A stretch of 59,527 nt of DNA from Variovorax davisae (GTDB lineage Bacteria; Pseudomonadota; Gammaproteobacteria; Burkholderiales; Burkholderiaceae_C). A model generated the notes under the pieces. The model saw nothing but the letters and a program-made list of their open reading frames with translations. It did no database searches and was not told where the DNA came from. A program made the translations under genes and the position numbers. The DNA lies in the NCBI RefSeq assembly GCF_030316845.1, contig NZ_JASZYS010000024.1, positions 1-59,527 on the forward strand. Reading direction: 5' to 3'. Positions 36,424-44,303 of the stretch are shown one piece after another (within the stretch, counting starts at the first letter, position 1; each line of letters starts with the position of its first letter).

Positions 36424-37338
36424 CTAGCCGTGCGGGCTCGGCGGCAGGCTCTTCAGGTACAGGTAGAGCGCCTGCACGTCGATGTCGCTCATCTCGCGCA
36501 GCGATCCGAAGGGCATCACCCGCACCGGCGTGCCATCGGGCCGCGCGCCGCTCTTGAAGAGCTGCTGGAAGGCGGCCGCGTCGGCATAGCGCGCCATGGC
36601 CGTGCCCTCGCCGGGCGTCAGGTTGGCCGCTGCGGGCCAGTCGGGCGGCCCGCCGGGGATCTTGCCGCCATTGAGCTTCTCGCCATGGCAGCCCAGGCAC
36701 ATGTTGGCCACGTAGGCGCCGTGCTTCAGGCTCACGCCTTCGGGCACCGGCGGCTCCGGCGGCCGTCCGTGGTCGATCTTGGCGGCGGCATCCTGCATCA
36801 GGCCGAAACCATAGAAGGCGCGCACCGGCAGCGGCAGCTCGATCACCGGACCGCCGCCGCTCGCCGGCGGCATGTGGCGCAGGTGGGCGACCAGCGCGGC
36901 CAGGTCCTCGTCGGTGAAACGGTTGTAGTCCTCGCTCGGCATCACCATCAGGGCCCGGCCCACCGGGTTGACGCCGTGGCGGATCGAGCGCTCCCAGTCG
37001 GCCGGCGTGTAGCCGGCGACCACGCTGCCCGGGCCCGGGCTGATGTTGGGTCCGGCGATGCGCATGCCCTTGGCGTCGTCGAGGAACACCTTGCCGCCGC
37101 CGTGGGCGCCATGGCAGTCGACGCAGCCGCGCGAGGCGAACAGGTAGCGGCCGCGTTCGATCGCGGCGGCGTCGTCGCGCCAGGCCACGCCCTTCACCGG
37201 GATGTCGAGCTTGCGCTCCATCTTCCGGCGCGCCAGCTGGTCGCCGGCGAACAGCGCCGCTGCGGCCAGCGCCACCAGCAGCGCCAGCGCCAGCAGGATG
37301 CGTTTCAGCCAGCGCCGGCCCGTGTGCGAGGCGGTCAT
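36424..37338 (-). CDS. Membrane-anchored diheme cytochrome c
   Basis: A 304-residue protein with one N-terminal membrane helix (LKRILLALALLVALAAAALF) and two c-type heme sites, GCVDCH and MCLGCH. Candidate axial Met residues follow each site (for example VMPSEDY and VMPFGSL). The layout matches class I diheme cytochromes that pass electrons from periplasmic or membrane dehydrogenases. The start codon overlaps the stop of the extradiol dioxygenase gene by ATGA, so the two proteins are co-translated, which is unusual because the dioxygenase is soluble and needs no external electrons. Confidence 0.9.
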   Translation of the reverse strand: MTASHTGRRWLKRILLALALLVALAAAALFAGDQLARRKMERKLDIPVKGVAWRDDAAAIERGRYLFASRGCVDCHGAHGGGKVFLDDAKGMRIAGPNISPGPGSVVAGYTPADWERSIRHGVNPVGRALMVMPSEDYNRFTDEDLAALVAHLRHMPPASGGGPVIELPLPVRAFYGFGLMQDAAAKIDHGRPPEPPVPEGVSLKHGAYVANMCLGCHGEKLNGGKIPGGPPDWPAAANLTPGEGTAMARYADAAAFQQLFKSGARPDGTPVRVMPFGSLREMSDIDVQALYLYLKSLPPSPHG

Positions 37339-38267
37339 GCGACCCCCATCTTGCGGGCGATCAGCCCCGCGGCCATCTTCAGCTGCAGGCGCAGCCTGGG
37401 CTTGTGGCCCCAGGCGCTGGTGACGTCGGTGTGGTGGGTCTGCCAACCCACCGGATCGATGGTCCGGGTGCCGGCGCCGATCTCGAAATCGAAGCCCGAG
37501 GGCGTGACGCCGTAGAAGGAGAAGGTGCCGTCCGGATCGGGGTGCTGGCCGAGCTCCAGGCTCAGCGGCACCCGGTGGCGCCGGGCCCGCTCGAAGGCCA
37601 CGCCGATGTCGCACAGCCGCTCGGCCTGCAGCATGAAATGGTGGATGCGCTTGGCCAGCGGCATGTCGAACAGCGCCAGCGAGTGATGGCGCCGGTTGCA
37701 GTGCAGGAAGGTGCCGCGGATGTCGATCGGCCCGACCCGGGTGGCCAGCCGCTCGGTCACGCCGAAGCCGAGCAGGCCGGCATAGAAGGCCTCCATCGCC
37801 GCCAGGTCGTGCGCCACCAGCACCGCGTGGCCCAGCCCGAGCTCGCCGGTGCGGAAGCCCTCGGGAAAGGCGGCCGAGGCAAAGGGTGCGGCGGCGGTTT
37901 CCGGCGCGGTGAACAGTTCGACCGCATTGCCGCAGGGGTCGACGCAGCGATGCATCCGCTGGACCCGGCGGGCGCTGCGCAGCGCCGGTTCGGCCGCCGC
38001 CACGCGCTGCCCGGCGGCCTGCAGGCGGCGCACCAGCCGCTCCAGCACCTCGTCGCTCGCGCATTCGAGGCCGATGGCCGCGAGGTCGTCGGCGGGCCCC
38101 TCGTGCGCGATCAGCCGCTGGCAGGCCGCGTCGAGCTGCCAGCCGAGGCTGCCGTCGCCGTTGGTCGACGGCGCGGGCAGCCCGAGCATCTGTTCGCAGA
38201 ACGCGGTCCAGCGCGCGGGGCGGCGCACTTCGAAAACCAGGTAACCAAGGCGGAGATCGGCAGGCAT
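37335..38267 (-). CDS. Type I extradiol ring-cleavage dioxygenase (BphC-like, VOC fold)
   Basis: A 310-residue two-domain VOC enzyme. The active site lies in the C-terminal domain: H147, H210 (in RIHHFML) and E262 (in FDFEIG) fit the Fe(II) facial triad of BphC, with H195 in NRRHHSLAL as catalytic base and Tyr252 nearby. It should cleave a catechol-type ring next to the hydroxyls, with 2,3-dihydroxybiphenyl-like or steroid-derived catechols as possible substrates. It lies divergent from a TetR gene and is translationally coupled to the cytochrome c gene. No hydrolase or hydratase of a meta-cleavage pathway is next to it. Confidence 0.88.
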   Translation of the reverse strand: MPADLRLGYLVFEVRRPARWTAFCEQMLGLPAPSTNGDGSLGWQLDAACQRLIAHEGPADDLAAIGLECASDEVLERLVRRLQAAGQRVAAAEPALRSARRVQRMHRCVDPCGNAVELFTAPETAAAPFASAAFPEGFRTGELGLGHAVLVAHDLAAMEAFYAGLLGFGVTERLATRVGPIDIRGTFLHCNRRHHSLALFDMPLAKRIHHFMLQAERLCDIGVAFERARRHRVPLSLELGQHPDPDGTFSFYGVTPSGFDFEIGAGTRTIDPVGWQTHHTDVTSAWGHKPRLRLQLKMAAGLIARKMGVA

Positions 38268-38310
38268 GGCAAACTCTCTCTCGAATGGATGGAACGATCA
38301 AAAATGGTCA

Positions 38311-39027
38311 ATGCGTATGAAAATGGATGATGGCGTAAGTTTCGGCCTGCCGTCCATATCACCTTTGCCAGAGGACCTGGCCGAAAGTGTGTGGCGGCCG
38401 CCCGGGCCCGGCCTGCTCAAGCGCGAGCGCACCCGCGTCCAGCTGGTGCAGGCGGCGATCAAGGTCTTCAGCGCCCGCGGCTATGTCGACGCCACGATGC
38501 AGGAGATCGCCGCCGTCGCGGCCATGACCACGGCGACCGTCTACAACCATTTCAAGACCAAGGAAGAGGTGGCCGGCGGCGTGGCGCTGCTGCTGGCCGA
38601 CACGCTGTGCCGGCGCATCACGGCCAGCCAGCAGGGCGTGGAGGAAGGCGCCCGGCGGATGGCCATCGGCGTGCGGCGCTACATCTGGCTGGCCGAGGAG
38701 AGTCCGCACTGGGCGCGGATGATGCTGGACGTCTCGGTCGCCGCGCCGCAACTGCTGATCGAGATCCGCGACTACGCGCTGGCCGACCTGCGCCTGGGCG
38801 TCCGGCAGAAGGCCTTCCGGATCCCGAACGAGACGGCGGCGATGGACCTGATCAACGGCAGCGTGTCGCAGGCGATGCGCACGGTGGCCCACGGTGCGGC
38901 GCCCGCGCACCACGGCCGCGATGTCGCCGTCTGCGTGCTGCGCGGGCTGGGCATGGACTGGGCCGAGGCGAAGGCGATGGCGCACCGGCCGCTGCCGCCG
39001 TTCCCGCCGATGAGGACACCGTCCTAG
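38311..39027 (+). CDS. TetR-family transcriptional regulator
   Basis: About 238 residues. The HTH is RTRVQLVQAAIKVFSARGYVDATMQEIAAVAAMTTATVYNHFKTKEEV, a clear TetR_N domain starting near residue 40. A long Pro-rich N-terminal arm precedes it. The start is uncertain: in-frame ATGs at 38311, 38317 and 38323 have no good ribosome site, and a further ATG at 38266 overlaps the divergent dioxygenase start. The gap between the two genes holds the direct repeat AAAATGG (38301-38307 and 38320-38326). It likely represses the dioxygenase-cytochrome operon. Its stop overlaps the stop of the next gene in CTAG. Confidence 0.87.
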   Translation: MRMKMDDGVSFGLPSISPLPEDLAESVWRPPGPGLLKRERTRVQLVQAAIKVFSARGYVDATMQEIAAVAAMTTATVYNHFKTKEEVAGGVALLLADTLCRRITASQQGVEEGARRMAIGVRRYIWLAEESPHWARMMLDVSVAAPQLLIEIRDYALADLRLGVRQKAFRIPNETAAMDLINGSVSQAMRTVAHGAAPAHHGRDVAVCVLRGLGMDWAEAKAMAHRPLPPFPPMRTPS

Positions 39028-39344
39028 GCCGACGCCGCGTCGAGCGGCGGGCAGGCCCAGCCCAGCAGCTCGGCCAGCCGCCGCACGATCCATTCGGCTT
39101 CGGCGCCCGACACGCCGGCGTCCGGCAGCGCCAGTCCGGCATGGATGCGGCGCAGGATCTCGTCCTCCGAGGGCACCTCGACGTGATGCAGGACCTGCGC
39201 ATGCCCCACCAGGTGGCTGGCCAGGTCCTCGCAGATCTCGTAGCGCTCGCGCACGACCGCGATCGGCTCGGCGAGGCGCTGCCGGGGGTCGGTGTAGACG
39301 GCGAAGAACGAGGGCGGGATGTCGATCTGGTAGTCGTCGGACAT
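39024..39344 (-). CDS. Conserved hypothetical protein (106 aa)
   Basis: A 106-residue soluble protein beginning MSDDYQIDIPPSFFAVYTDPRQRL, with YEICEDLASHLVGHAQVLHHVEVPSEDEILRRIHAGL and a C-terminal EAEWIVRRLAELLGW. This resembles a family of small proteins common in Burkholderiales that is sometimes annotated as an ATPase with chaperone activity, but there is no P-loop here and I do not accept that name. The pattern is mostly helical. ATG 39344 is used; an in-frame TTG four codons earlier is possible. Its stop overlaps that of the convergent tetR. Confidence 0.7.
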   Translation of the reverse strand: MSDDYQIDIPPSFFAVYTDPRQRLAEPIAVVRERYEICEDLASHLVGHAQVLHHVEVPSEDEILRRIHAGLALPDAGVSGAEAEWIVRRLAELLGWACPPLDAASA

Positions 39345-39365
39345 GGGTGGCGGCAAACGATGAAA

Positions 39366-39390
39366 TGAAAAACGCGCCCGGGGGCGCGTT
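39366..39390 (-). terminator. Terminator of the dbpA operon (minus strand)
   Basis: AACGCGCCC (39371-39379) pairs with GGGCGCGTT (39382-39390). Read on the minus strand the stem is followed by five T residues (the A run at 39366-39372). It lies 46 bases beyond the stop of the small basic protein gene. Confidence 0.75.
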
Positions 39391-39435
39391 TCGAGAGTGC
39401 ATGCGCCGCGGGGGCGCAGACGACCCGGTGGGCGA

Positions 39436-39606
39436 TCAGCCGCCCTTCTTGGCCCGCTTGCCCGGGTTCTTCTTGCTGCGGGTCGCGGTGCCGCGCTCCA
39501 GGCTCACCTTTTGGCCGCCACCCGACTTGGGGACGTTGTAGCCGGGTTGCGGAACGGGCTTGGGGGTGGCAATGCGGTCTGCCTCGGTGCGGATTTTCTT
39601 GGGCAT
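39436..39606 (-). CDS. Small basic protein (56 aa) at the end of the dbpA operon
   Basis: A 56-residue, strongly basic protein starting MPKKIRTEADRIATPKPVPQ and ending TRSKKNPGKRAKKGG. It is rich in Lys, Pro and Gly and is probably disordered, like small ribosome- or nucleic-acid-binding proteins. It lies 35 bases downstream of dbpA and before a minus-strand terminator, so it is the last gene of that operon. I do not know a function; an RNA-binding accessory role is inference from charge and context. Confidence 0.7.
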   Translation of the reverse strand: MPKKIRTEADRIATPKPVPQPGYNVPKSGGGQKVSLERGTATRSKKNPGKRAKKGG

Positions 39607-39641
39607 GGAAAGCTCAGGTGATAAGAAATCGAAGGACGTAA

Positions 39642-41039
39642 TTAAGCCACATCGTCGAGCAGCCGCACTTTGACGGTCTTGCCCTTGACGCGGCCGGTGG
39701 AAAGCTTGTGCGCAGCCTCGCGCGCGATGCGCCGGTCGACCGCCACGTAGGTGGAGAATTCGTTGACGTTGATCTTGCCGACCTGGTCGCGCGTGAAGCC
39801 GGCCTCGCCGGTCAGGGCGCCCAGCACGTCGCCGGCGCGGATCTTCTCCTTGCGGCCGCCGACGATCTGCAAGGTGGCCATCGGCGGCTGCAGCGGGCCG
39901 GCGGCATCGGCCGTGAGTTCGGCCAGCGGATGCCATTCGGATTCGCGGCCCTGCAGCTGCTCGATCTTGCCGACGCTGCCCATCTCGTCCATGCTCGCCA
40001 GGTTCAGCGCTAGGCCGTCGGCGTCACCGCGGCCGGTGCGGCCGATGCGGTGGATGTGGACTTCGGAGTCGGGCGTGACGTCGACATTGATCACCGCCTC
40101 GAGGTCGGCGATGTCGAGGCCGCGCGCCGCGACATCGGTCGCCACCAGCACCGAGCAGCTGCGGTTGGCGAACTGCACCAGCACCTGGTCGCGCTCGCGC
40201 TGCTCGAGTTCGCCGAACAGGGCCAAGGCGCTGAAGCCCTGGGCCTGCAGCACCTGGACCAGGTCGCGGCACTGCTGCTTGGTGTTGCAGAAGGCGAGCG
40301 AGCTCTGAGGCCGGAAGTGGTTCAGCAGCAGGCTGACCGCGTGCAGCCGCTCGGTGTTCTTGACCTGGTACCAGCGCTGGCGGATCTTGCCCTCTTCGTG
40401 CTGGGCCTGCACCGTGATCTGCTGCGGGCTCTTCATGAACTGCGCCGCGAGCTTCTGGATGCCCTCGGGGTAGGTGGCCGAGAACAGCAGCGTCTGGCGC
40501 TCCTTGGGGCACAGCCGGGCGACCTTCACGATGTCCTCGAAGAAGCCCATGTCGAGCATCCGGTCGGCTTCGTCGAGCACCAGCGTGTTCAGCGCTTCGA
40601 GGTTGAGGCTGCCGCGGTCGAGGTGGTCCATGATGCGGCCGGGCGTGCCGACCACGATGTGGGCGCCGTGCTCCAGGCTGGCCAGCTGGCCGCGCAGGGC
40701 GACGCCGCCGCAGAGCGTGACCACCTTGATGTTCTCTTCGGCCCGGGCCAGGCGGCGGATCTCGGTCGTCACCTGGTCGGCCAGCTCGCGCGTCGGGCAC
40801 AGCACCATGGCCTGCACCGCGAAGCGTCGCGGGTTCAGGTTGGTCAGCAGGGCCAGCGCGAAGGCGGCCGTCTTGCCGCTGCCGGTCTTGGCCTGGGCGA
40901 TCAGGTCCCGGCCGAGCAGCGCCACCGGCAGGCTGGCCGCCTGGATCGGCGTCATCTGCAGGTAGCCGAGCTGCGTCAGGTTCGCGAGCGCCTGCGGCGA
41001 CAGCGGCAGCGCGGCGAAATCGGTGGCGGGACCGGTCAC
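39642..41039 (-). CDS. dbpA: ATP-dependent RNA helicase DbpA
   Basis: A 465-residue DEAD-box helicase. The Q motif region (LPLSPQALANLTQLGYLQMTPIQ), Walker A AKTGSGKT, PTRELADQV, TPGRIMDHL, DEAD (VLDEADRML), SAT and HRIGRTGRG are all present. The C-terminal RNA-binding domain (about residues 390-460, LQIVGGRKEKIRAGDVLGALTG) is the DbpA-specific module that recognises hairpin 92 of 23S rRNA. It works in 50S subunit assembly. It follows infA by eight bases and belongs to a five-element cluster with IF-1, which suggests a role in ribosome function at low temperature. Confidence 0.95.
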   Translation of the reverse strand: MTGPATDFAALPLSPQALANLTQLGYLQMTPIQAASLPVALLGRDLIAQAKTGSGKTAAFALALLTNLNPRRFAVQAMVLCPTRELADQVTTEIRRLARAEENIKVVTLCGGVALRGQLASLEHGAHIVVGTPGRIMDHLDRGSLNLEALNTLVLDEADRMLDMGFFEDIVKVARLCPKERQTLLFSATYPEGIQKLAAQFMKSPQQITVQAQHEEGKIRQRWYQVKNTERLHAVSLLLNHFRPQSSLAFCNTKQQCRDLVQVLQAQGFSALALFGELEQRERDQVLVQFANRSCSVLVATDVAARGLDIADLEAVINVDVTPDSEVHIHRIGRTGRGDADGLALNLASMDEMGSVGKIEQLQGRESEWHPLAELTADAAGPLQPPMATLQIVGGRKEKIRAGDVLGALTGEAGFTRDQVGKINVNEFSTYVAVDRRIAREAAHKLSTGRVKGKTVKVRLLDDVA

Positions 41040-41047
41040 GGGGAGGG

Positions 41048-41317
41048 TCAGCGGCGCTGCGAGTTGTTGCCGCTGTTGACCGGCGGCGGACCGCGGCGTT
41101 CCAGGTGCCGGAAGGTGATCCGGCCCTTGGTCAGGTCGTAGGGCGAGAGTTCGAGCGACACCTTGTCGCCGGCCAGGATGCGGATGTGGTGCTTGCGCAT
41201 CTTGCCGCCGCTGTAGGCGATCAACTGGTGGCCGTTGTCGAGGGTGACGCGGTAGCGGGAGTCAGGCAGCACTTCGGTCACTGCGCCGTTCATTTCGATC
41301 AGTTCTTCCTTGGGCAT
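41048..41317 (-). CDS. infA: Translation initiation factor IF-1 (paralogue)
   Basis: An 89-residue S1/OB-fold protein: MPKEELIEMNGAVTEVLPDSRYRVTLDNGHQLIAYSGGKMRKHHIRILAGDKVSLELSPYDLTKGRITFRH is unmistakably IF-1. It binds the A-site region of the 30S subunit. It carries about 17 extra C-terminal residues (ERRGPPPVNSGNNSQRR) beyond the usual 72-residue protein. Beta-proteobacteria often carry two IF-1 genes, one in the ribosomal protein operon and this type elsewhere. Here it sits eight bases before dbpA, so the pair is co-expressed. Confidence 0.95.
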   Translation of the reverse strand: MPKEELIEMNGAVTEVLPDSRYRVTLDNGHQLIAYSGGKMRKHHIRILAGDKVSLELSPYDLTKGRITFRHLERRGPPPVNSGNNSQRR

Positions 41318-41370
41318 GAATTACCTTTTGAATGGGTTGTCGTGATTGGATAGGAAATCGGTGTGCCGAA

Positions 41371-41619
41371 TCAAGCGGCGCAATGCGTGCGCGGTGCGCC
41401 GCGTTCGCGGATCCAGCCCAGGCCCTGGTCGACCGCGTAGCGGACGGCCGCCGCGTGACTGGCAAAACTGGGCGTGAAACGCATCACGCGGTCGTGCGTG
41501 CCGCTGCCGCGGCCGGATCGGATCGAGACCGATGCCGCATAGCGGCCGTCGTCCAGGTCCTTGATGAGCGGCGAGACAAGGTACTTGCCCACTGCGATGC
41601 TGTGTTGAATGATGTCCAT
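41371..41619 (-). CDS. Conserved small protein (82 aa), first gene of the infA-dbpA operon
   Basis: An 82-residue protein beginning MDIIQHSIAVGKYLVSPLIK, with DDGRYAASVSIRSGRGSGTHDRVMRF and a final AAAVRYAVDQGLGWIRERG. The pattern of short strands and a C-terminal helix suggests a small alpha/beta fold. Similar proteins occur beside cold-shock genes in other Burkholderiales as far as I recall. It lies 53 bases upstream of infA on the same strand and is preceded by a leader of about 270 nt. The in-frame ATG at 41634 is less likely. Function unknown. Confidence 0.7.
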   Translation of the reverse strand: MDIIQHSIAVGKYLVSPLIKDLDDGRYAASVSIRSGRGSGTHDRVMRFTPSFASHAAAVRYAVDQGLGWIRERGAPRTHCAA

Positions 41620-41900
41620 CGAAAGCCTTGGCACCCGCGACGCCGCGGAATGCCGAAATTGAGATTGAATACAACGAGCGCAGGCCGGCCGGAAATGGCG
41701 CCCACCGGAGCGGACAGCGCGCTGTTCGCTTCAACAAAGTACGAAGGCAGTGGTGGCAAATCTTGGGCGCCCGGTCTGGCGCTCCAACACACTGTGGAGC
41801 CGGCTTGTCGTGAGGGGCCCGGAGATCTCCAGAATCTCCAGCCCGGCCGGCCAATGACGAAAGTGCTTCGTCGTTAAATCGAAACGAACCCCGGATTATA
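41620..41900 (-). promoter_or_regulatory. Promoter and long 5' leader of the infA-dbpA operon
   Basis: On the minus strand a perfect TATAAT (plus-strand ATTATA at 41895-41900) is a good -10 element, with no clear -35. Transcription would start near 41889, giving a leader of about 270 nt before the 82-residue protein. The leader has several GC-rich complementary stretches (GGCCGGCCGG near 41850, GGCCGGCC near 41680) that could pair over a distance. The region holds no gene I can support; 41901-42009 is the upstream space shared with the plus-strand gene. Confidence 0.5.
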
Positions 41901-42009
41901 TCCGATCTGGCATGACAGTTGCTATTTCGGCTTTGTGACAGTCCGCCAGGCGCTTGCGGGCCCGGCGCTTGGGGCGCACCATGGCGCCATCGTTCCAAGG
42001 AGCGCCGCC

Positions 42010-43086
42010 ATGCAAAACCACCCCTTCGCCACGCGGCCGATGGCGCCGCCGCGGCGCTGGCGCTCCCCATGGGTCGGGGTTCTGGTGGCCGCGCTGGCAT
42101 GGCTCGCCCCGGCGCAGGCGGCCACCCCGGCGACTGCCGTCGATGCCGCCCGGGCCGAGGCCCAGGTGCAGGCGCTGCAGCGTGCCGGCGACGCGGTGGT
42201 CGCGCTCGAGGTCACGGCCACCGAGGGGGCCACCTCGGCCGAGAACCTGGGCCGGCAGCGCAGCGGGTCGGGCGTGGTGATCGGTCCCGACGGGCTGATC
42301 CTCACGATCGGCTACCTGCTGCTGGAGGCCGAGACCATCGAAGTCCTGACCCAGGACGACCGCCGGCTGCCGGCGCGCCAGGTGGCCTACGACCTGGCGA
42401 CCGGGTTCGCGCTGGTGCGACCGCTGGTGCCGCTCCCCGGCATCGAGCCGGTGCCCCTGGCCGGCGTCGTCGGGCTGCGGCCGGGCGAGCCGCTGCTGGC
42501 GGCCAGCGGCGGCAGCGGCGGCGCCGAGGTGGCGTTCACGCGCCTGGTGGCGACCCGGCCGTTCTCCGGCAACTGGGAGTACCACATCGACGTCGCCCTC
42601 TTCACCAGCCCGCCGATCGCCAACCACAGCGGCGCTTCGCTGTTCAACCGCAACGGCGAACTGGTCGGCATCGGCAGCCTGCTGGTGCGCGAGGCGGGTG
42701 GCCCGAACCGGCTGCCGGGCAACATGTTCGTGCCGGTCGAGCTGCTGCGGCCGATCCTGGCCGAGATGCAGTCGACCGGGCGCACCCGGGCAAGTGTTCG
42801 GCCCTGGCTCGGGCTCTCGTCCTTCGAGCGCGACGGTCATGTGCAGATCGTGCGGGTCGACCGCTGGGGTCCGGCGCTGGAGGCCGGCCTGCAGCCCGGC
42901 GACGTGGTGCTCGAGATCGATGGCGTCCGGGTGGCGACGCTCGAGGCCTTCTACAAGCAGCTCTGGACCCGGCCGGACGCCGAGGCCGACGTCCAGCTCA
43001 CCGTGCAGCAGGGCACGCAGATCCGCAAGGTCAAGGTGCATGCGGTCGACCGCATGCAGACCTTGCGCAAGCCGCAGGGGATCTAG
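42010..43086 (+). CDS. Exported trypsin-fold/PDZ protein lacking the catalytic His and Asp (HtrA-like pseudoprotease)
   Basis: A 358-residue protein. Residues 1-37 are a signal peptide (WVGVLVAALAWLAPAQA). Residues about 50-250 align with DegP: GSGVVIGPDGLILTIGYLLLEA has Tyr102 where the catalytic His should be, YDLATGFALVR has Gly132 in place of the Asp, and NHSGASLFNRNGELVGI keeps Ser207. A C-terminal PDZ domain follows (WLGLSSFERDGHVQIVRVDRWGPALEAGLQPGDVVLEIDG, about 275-345). The protein is therefore probably inactive as a protease and acts in the periplasm as a binding or chaperone protein. ATG 42010 has AAGGAG upstream. Stop overlaps the convergent gene in CTAG. Confidence 0.88.
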   Translation: MQNHPFATRPMAPPRRWRSPWVGVLVAALAWLAPAQAATPATAVDAARAEAQVQALQRAGDAVVALEVTATEGATSAENLGRQRSGSGVVIGPDGLILTIGYLLLEAETIEVLTQDDRRLPARQVAYDLATGFALVRPLVPLPGIEPVPLAGVVGLRPGEPLLAASGGSGGAEVAFTRLVATRPFSGNWEYHIDVALFTSPPIANHSGASLFNRNGELVGIGSLLVREAGGPNRLPGNMFVPVELLRPILAEMQSTGRTRASVRPWLGLSSFERDGHVQIVRVDRWGPALEAGLQPGDVVLEIDGVRVATLEAFYKQLWTRPDAEADVQLTVQQGTQIRKVKVHAVDRMQTLRKPQGI

Positions 43087-44138
43087 CCGATCCCGAGCAT
43101 CTTCCGGTTGGCCGCCAGGTCGGCGCCGCCGCCGGCGAAATCGTCGAAGGCCCGGTCTGCGACGCGGATGATGTGGCGCCGGATGAACTCGGCGCCTTCG
43201 CGCGCACCGTCCTCCGGGTGCTTGAGGCAGCACTCCCATTCGAGCACCGCCCAGCCCGGGAAGTCATAGGCCGCCATCTTCGAGAAGATGGCGCCGAAGT
43301 CGACCTGGCCGTCGCCCAGCGAACGGAAGCGCCCGGCGCGGTCGATCCACGACTGGAAGCCGCCGTACACGCCCTGCTTGCCGGTCGGATTGAACTCGGC
43401 ATCCTTCACGTGGAAGATCTTGATGCGCTCGTGGTAGTGGTCGATGTAGTCGAGGTAATTGAGCTGCTGCAGCACGAAGTGGCTCGGGTCGTACAGCAGG
43501 CAGGCCCGCGGATGGTTGCCGACCCGCTCGAGGAACATCTCGTAGCTCACGCCGTCGTGCAGGTCCTCGCCCGGATGGATCTCGTAGCCGCAGTCGACGC
43601 CGGCCTCGTCGAAGGCGTCGAGGATCGGCTTCCAGCGCCGCGCCAGTTCGTCGAAGGCCTCCTCGATCAGCCCGGCCGGGCGCGGCGGCCAGGAGTAGAG
43701 GTAGGGCCAGGCCAGCGCGCCCGAGAAGGTCGCGTGCGCCGTCAAGCCCAGATGGGCCGAGGCCCGGGCCGCGTCGTGCAGCTGTTGCACGGCCCACTGC
43801 TGGCGCTTGGCCGGGTCGCCACGCACCTCGGGTGCTGCGAAGCCGTCGAAGCCGGCGTCATAGGCCGGATGCACGGCCACCAGCTGGCCCTGCAGGTGGG
43901 TCGACAGCTCGGTGATCTCGAGGCCGTGGCGGGCCAGCGTGCCCTTGACTTCGTCGCAATAGGTCTTGCTCTCGGCCGCCTTGCGGAGGTCGAAGAGGCG
44001 CGCATCCCAGCTCGGTATCTGCACGCCTTTGTAGCCCAGGCCCGCGGCCCAGGCGGCGATGGCGTCGAGCGAGTTGAAGGGCGCGGTGTCCGCCGCGAAC
44101 TGGGCCAGGAAGATGGCCGGCCCCTTGATCGTCTTCAT
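43083..44138 (-). CDS. Sugar phosphate isomerase/epimerase-like protein (AP endonuclease 2 TIM-barrel family)
   Basis: A 351-residue xylose-isomerase-like TIM barrel. Conserved metal-site blocks are GYEIHPGEDLHDG, LLYDPSHFVLQQLNYLDYI, FHVKDAEF and FPGWAVLEWECC. Family members are IolE, IolI, hydroxypyruvate isomerase and related sugar epimerases. No signal peptide. GGAGAC precedes the ATG at 44138. It is divergent from the PuuD-like gene across a dyad-rich gap. Substrate unknown; inositol or sugar acid metabolism is a guess from the family. Confidence 0.88.
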   Translation of the reverse strand: MKTIKGPAIFLAQFAADTAPFNSLDAIAAWAAGLGYKGVQIPSWDARLFDLRKAAESKTYCDEVKGTLARHGLEITELSTHLQGQLVAVHPAYDAGFDGFAAPEVRGDPAKRQQWAVQQLHDAARASAHLGLTAHATFSGALAWPYLYSWPPRPAGLIEEAFDELARRWKPILDAFDEAGVDCGYEIHPGEDLHDGVSYEMFLERVGNHPRACLLYDPSHFVLQQLNYLDYIDHYHERIKIFHVKDAEFNPTGKQGVYGGFQSWIDRAGRFRSLGDGQVDFGAIFSKMAAYDFPGWAVLEWECCLKHPEDGAREGAEFIRRHIIRVADRAFDDFAGGGADLAANRKMLGIG

Positions 44139-44159
44139 GTGCTTGTCTCCGGGTCGTGA

Positions 44160-44188
44160 GGCATCGATGATGCCATCGCGGCATGCCG
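44160..44188. promoter_or_regulatory. Clustered GGCAT/ATGCC dyads in the divergent gap
   Basis: GGCATC-GAT-GATGCC (44160-44174) is a perfect 6-3-6 dyad, and CGGCATGCCG (44179-44188) is a perfect 10-bp palindrome. Together they give four GGCAT half-sites, three of them at about 10-base spacing, just upstream of the isomerase-like gene. A regulator binding site is likely; no regulator gene is adjacent. Confidence 0.4.
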
Positions 44189-44303
44189 TCCGACAGGGCG
44201 GCAGCTTCGCCGTCCGAGTGCATGGGGCGGCGGAAGGCGACACAATGGCCACTGCCACTCCACATCGGAGCGCCGCGGGGTTCTCGCGACGCACAGAGAG
44301 CCA

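Noticed and set aside
39024..39344. Name as an ATPase with chaperone activity
   Set aside because: No Walker motif or other ATPase feature is present in the 106 residues.
42010..43086. Annotation as an active HtrA serine protease
   Set aside because: The His and Asp of the triad are replaced by Tyr and Gly in the aligned segments.
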